Shown here: positions 62,230 to 64,000 of the stretch, one piece after another | How positions within the stretch are numbered: position 1 is the stretch's first letter | Layout of the letters: every line of letters begins with the position of its first letter | DNA from: Pseudomonas sp. B21-048 | Lineage (GTDB): Bacteria > Pseudomonadota > Gammaproteobacteria > Pseudomonadales > Pseudomonadaceae | Assembly: GCF_024748615.1 (NCBI RefSeq) | Contig: NZ_CP087168.1 | Coordinates: 744,001-808,000 of the forward strand | Reading direction: 5' to 3' | DNA: 64,000 nucleotides | The notes under the pieces: generated by a model | Database searches by the model: none | The model's input: the letters and a program-made list of their open reading frames with translations, nothing else | Told to the model about the DNA's origin: nothing | Made by a program: the position numbers and the translations under genes

Positions 62230-64000
62230 TCAGGTCGCCCTGGCCTGCGTCACTCGATCCACCAGATAGACCAGCCCGTGGTAGTCAATTCCGCCGTGTT
62301 GCGTCAGACCAATCTCACAGGTACGGCTGGTGGAAATCCCCTCACTGCATTGCTGTACCGCGTCCTTGAGCGTGCGTAACGAATGGGCATTCAATTGCGG
62401 GGTGGTGAAGCCCTTGTCACCGGCAAAACCGCAGCAATGAATGCCTTCCGGGATGACCACGTTTTTACTGCATTTGCGCGCAAGATCGATCAGCGCCTGG
62501 CTCTCACCGAGATGCTGAGTGCTGCACGTGACGTGCACCGCGATCGGCGCCTCCTGAGGTGTGAAATCGAGACGATCCATCAAGTGAGTGCGGATGAAAC
62601 GCACCGGGTCGTACAGGTCCAGCCGCACCTCGCCCAAGTCCTGAACCAGCCGCAAGGTACAAGGGCTGGTGTCGCAGTAGATCGGGTCGAGCCCGCCGCG
62701 GCTGGCGTGTAGCAGTGCGCCGATCAGTTCCTGTCGCTTGTGTTCGGCCTGTTCGGCGTAGCCCTTGGAGGCGAACGGTTGCCCGCAGCAGAGGTTGTCC
62801 AGGTTGTCCGGAAAAACTACCTGGTAACCGGCTTTTTCCAACAGGCCACGGGTTTTTTCGTACAGCGACATTTGCTCTTTATCGCCCGCTGCCGGGCCCA
62901 TGACTCGCGACACGCAGGCCGCCAGGTACACCACCCGAGGCCGCTCGTCCGACACGGTCGGGCTGAAACGGATGGCTCTTTCCGGCTGTGGCATGGCGTT
63001 GGTCCATTGTGGGACCTGGCCTTTGGATAAGCGCGTCAACGTTGCTGACAGCTTTGCCAAGCGTGGCGCTCCCAACAGCATCCGCGCACCGTTGGCGACG
63101 TGCAGGGTGAAGCGCGCGCCTTGCAACGCGGTGGCGAAATTTCCTTCAATCCAGTTGGCAGTTTTCGTATGCGTTGCTTGCCGGCCGCGGAGCTTTTTCA
63201 CCAGCTCACCGGTATTGATTCCTACAGGGCAACGTTGTGCACACAGGCCGGTGGCGGCGCACGTTTCGATGCCCTGGTACTCGTAGGCTTTTTCCAGTTT
63301 GGCGGTGTCTGTGCCGGCGCGTTTCTTCGCCTGGATGTCACGCCAGATCACGATGCGCTGGCGTGGGCTCAGCGTCAGGCCTTTCGACGGGCACACCGGT
63401 TCGCAGAAACCACACTCGATGCACTTATCCACAATCTCATCGGCGGCGGGCAGGGGTTTCAGGTGCTTGAGGTGGATCTGCGGATCGTCGCTGAGTACCA
63501 CGTCCGGGTTGAGAATGCCGTTAGGGTCGAGCAGTCGTTTGAGCTGCCACATCAACCGGTAGGCATCGCTACCCCATTCCAGTTCGACGAAGGGCGCCAT
63601 GTTGCGACCGGTGCCGTGTTCGGCCTTCAGCGAGCCGCCGAATTCAACGGCCACCAAGTGCGCGACGTCGTCCATGAACGCCTGGTAGCGTGCGACTTCT
63701 TCCGCGTTGTTGAAGCCTTGGGTGAAGACGAAGTGCAGATTGCCTTCCAGGGCGTGTCCGAAAAGGATCGCTTCGTCGTAGTGATGTTTGTCGAACAGCT
63801 CGATCAAGCGGTTCACGCCGCTGGCCAGTTGTTCCACCGGGAAAGTTACGTCTTCAATGATCACCGTGGTGCCGGTTTTGCGCACCGCGCCGACGGCAGG
63901 GAAAGTGTCCTTGCGGATCGCCCAGAGCCGGGCGTTTTCCACCGGGTCTTCGGTGAAGTCGACTTGCTTCTCCACCGGGAACCCAGTCAGCGACGCCATG
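62230..64000 (-). CDS. dld: D-lactate-dehydrogenase-like FAD/4Fe-4S oxidoreductase (C-terminal part)
   Basis: About 590 residues, running off the right edge; the full-length family is about 930-1000 aa. The visible part has the FAD-oxidase C-terminal domain (HALEGNLHFVFTQGF, EFGGSLKAEHGTGRNMAPFV), a ferredoxin-like pair of clusters (CIECGFCEPVCPS; CAATGLCAQRCPVG) and two CCG motifs (NLCCGQPFASKG, HCCGFAGDKG) of the GlpC/heterodisulfide-reductase type. Known relatives oxidise D-lactate or related 2-hydroxyacids and pass electrons to the quinone pool at the membrane. The exact substrate is inferred from family. Confidence 0.85.
   Translation of the reverse strand, partial: MASLTGFPVEKQVDFTEDPVENARLWAIRKDTFPAVGAVRKTGTTVIIEDVTFPVEQLASGVNRLIELFDKHHYDEAILFGHALEGNLHFVFTQGFNNAEEVARYQAFMDDVAHLVAVEFGGSLKAEHGTGRNMAPFVELEWGSDAYRLMWQLKRLLDPNGILNPDVVLSDDPQIHLKHLKPLPAADEIVDKCIECGFCEPVCPSKGLTLSPRQRIVIWRDIQAKKRAGTDTAKLEKAYEYQGIETCAATGLCAQRCPVGINTGELVKKLRGRQATHTKTANWIEGNFATALQGARFTLHVANGARMLLGAPRLAKLSATLTRLSKGQVPQWTNAMPQPERAIRFSPTVSDERPRVVYLAACVSRVMGPAAGDKEQMSLYEKTRGLLEKAGYQVVFPDNLDNLCCGQPFASKGYAEQAEHKRQELIGALLHASRGGLDPIYCDTSPCTLRLVQDLGEVRLDLYDPVRFIRTHLMDRLDFTPQEAPIAVHVTCSTQHLGESQALIDLARKCSKNVVIPEGIHCCGFAGDKGFTTPQLNAHSLRTLKDAVQQCSEGISTSRTCEIGLTQHGGIDYHGLVYLVDRVTQARAT

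Overview
The window is a Pseudomonas chromosome segment, most likely of the P. fluorescens group. This rests on the high G+C, the REP-type palindromes (GAGGGAGCTTGCTCCC and GTTCCCACGC types), an ssrA gene whose tag reads ANDETYGEYALAA, and gene families typical of the genus. This is inference from reading the sequence; no search was run.

Layout, left to right. 1-3.1 kb: a LysR-type regulator divergent from mmsAB (valine/propionate-type catabolism). 3.1-5.4 kb: cupin, LLM flavin monooxygenase and a dehydrogenase remnant. 5.5-11.1 kb: a complete RND efflux operon (adaptor, pump, outer-membrane lipoprotein), followed by an ArsR-type regulator whose terminator T-tract holds an ISL3-family insertion sequence with an all-T 8-bp target duplication. 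13.0-23.4 kb: ordinary chromosomal genes (MerR and LysR regulators, two flavodoxin-fold quinone reductases, TSUP and SulP transporters, an HBM-type chemoreceptor, a histidine phosphatase and a PAP2 phosphatase). 23.7-35.6 kb: a plastic region with decayed genes (hipA, two-partner-secretion tpsB, IS66 and IS4 transposases, a doubly frameshifted EamA transporter) between intact regulators, a lipoprotein, an MFS pump and unrecognised small proteins. 35.6-40.4 kb: a PAS-LuxR regulator with a thiolase, an acyl-CoA synthetase and an MHS-type transporter, probably one catabolic unit.

The main accessory element is a genomic island of about 20 kb (about 40.54-60.79 kb) inserted at the 3' end of ssrA (tmRNA, minus strand, 60767-61160). 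It is bounded by imperfect 74-bp direct repeats that contain the tmRNA 3' end and its terminator. Its cargo is a defence cluster: a 1017-aa SF2 helicase with an uncharacterised, possibly nuclease C-terminus; an Mrr endonuclease; and a type I restriction-modification operon (hsdM, hsdS, a collapsed AlbA_2-type gene, hsdR) ending in a YgjP-type metallopeptidase. Its maintenance module has a DUF3987 (YfjI-like) protein, a second tyrosine recombinase, small overlapping genes and the P4-type integrase next to ssrA. About 1 kb of DNA without a convincing gene upstream of the DUF3987 gene is packed with hairpins and GTCGCC repeats. It is the strongest candidate here for an undescribed structured RNA or replication/recombination site.

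Right of ssrA lie two paralogous small secreted proteins and the 3' two thirds of a D-lactate-dehydrogenase-like FAD/Fe-S oxidoreductase that runs off the window.
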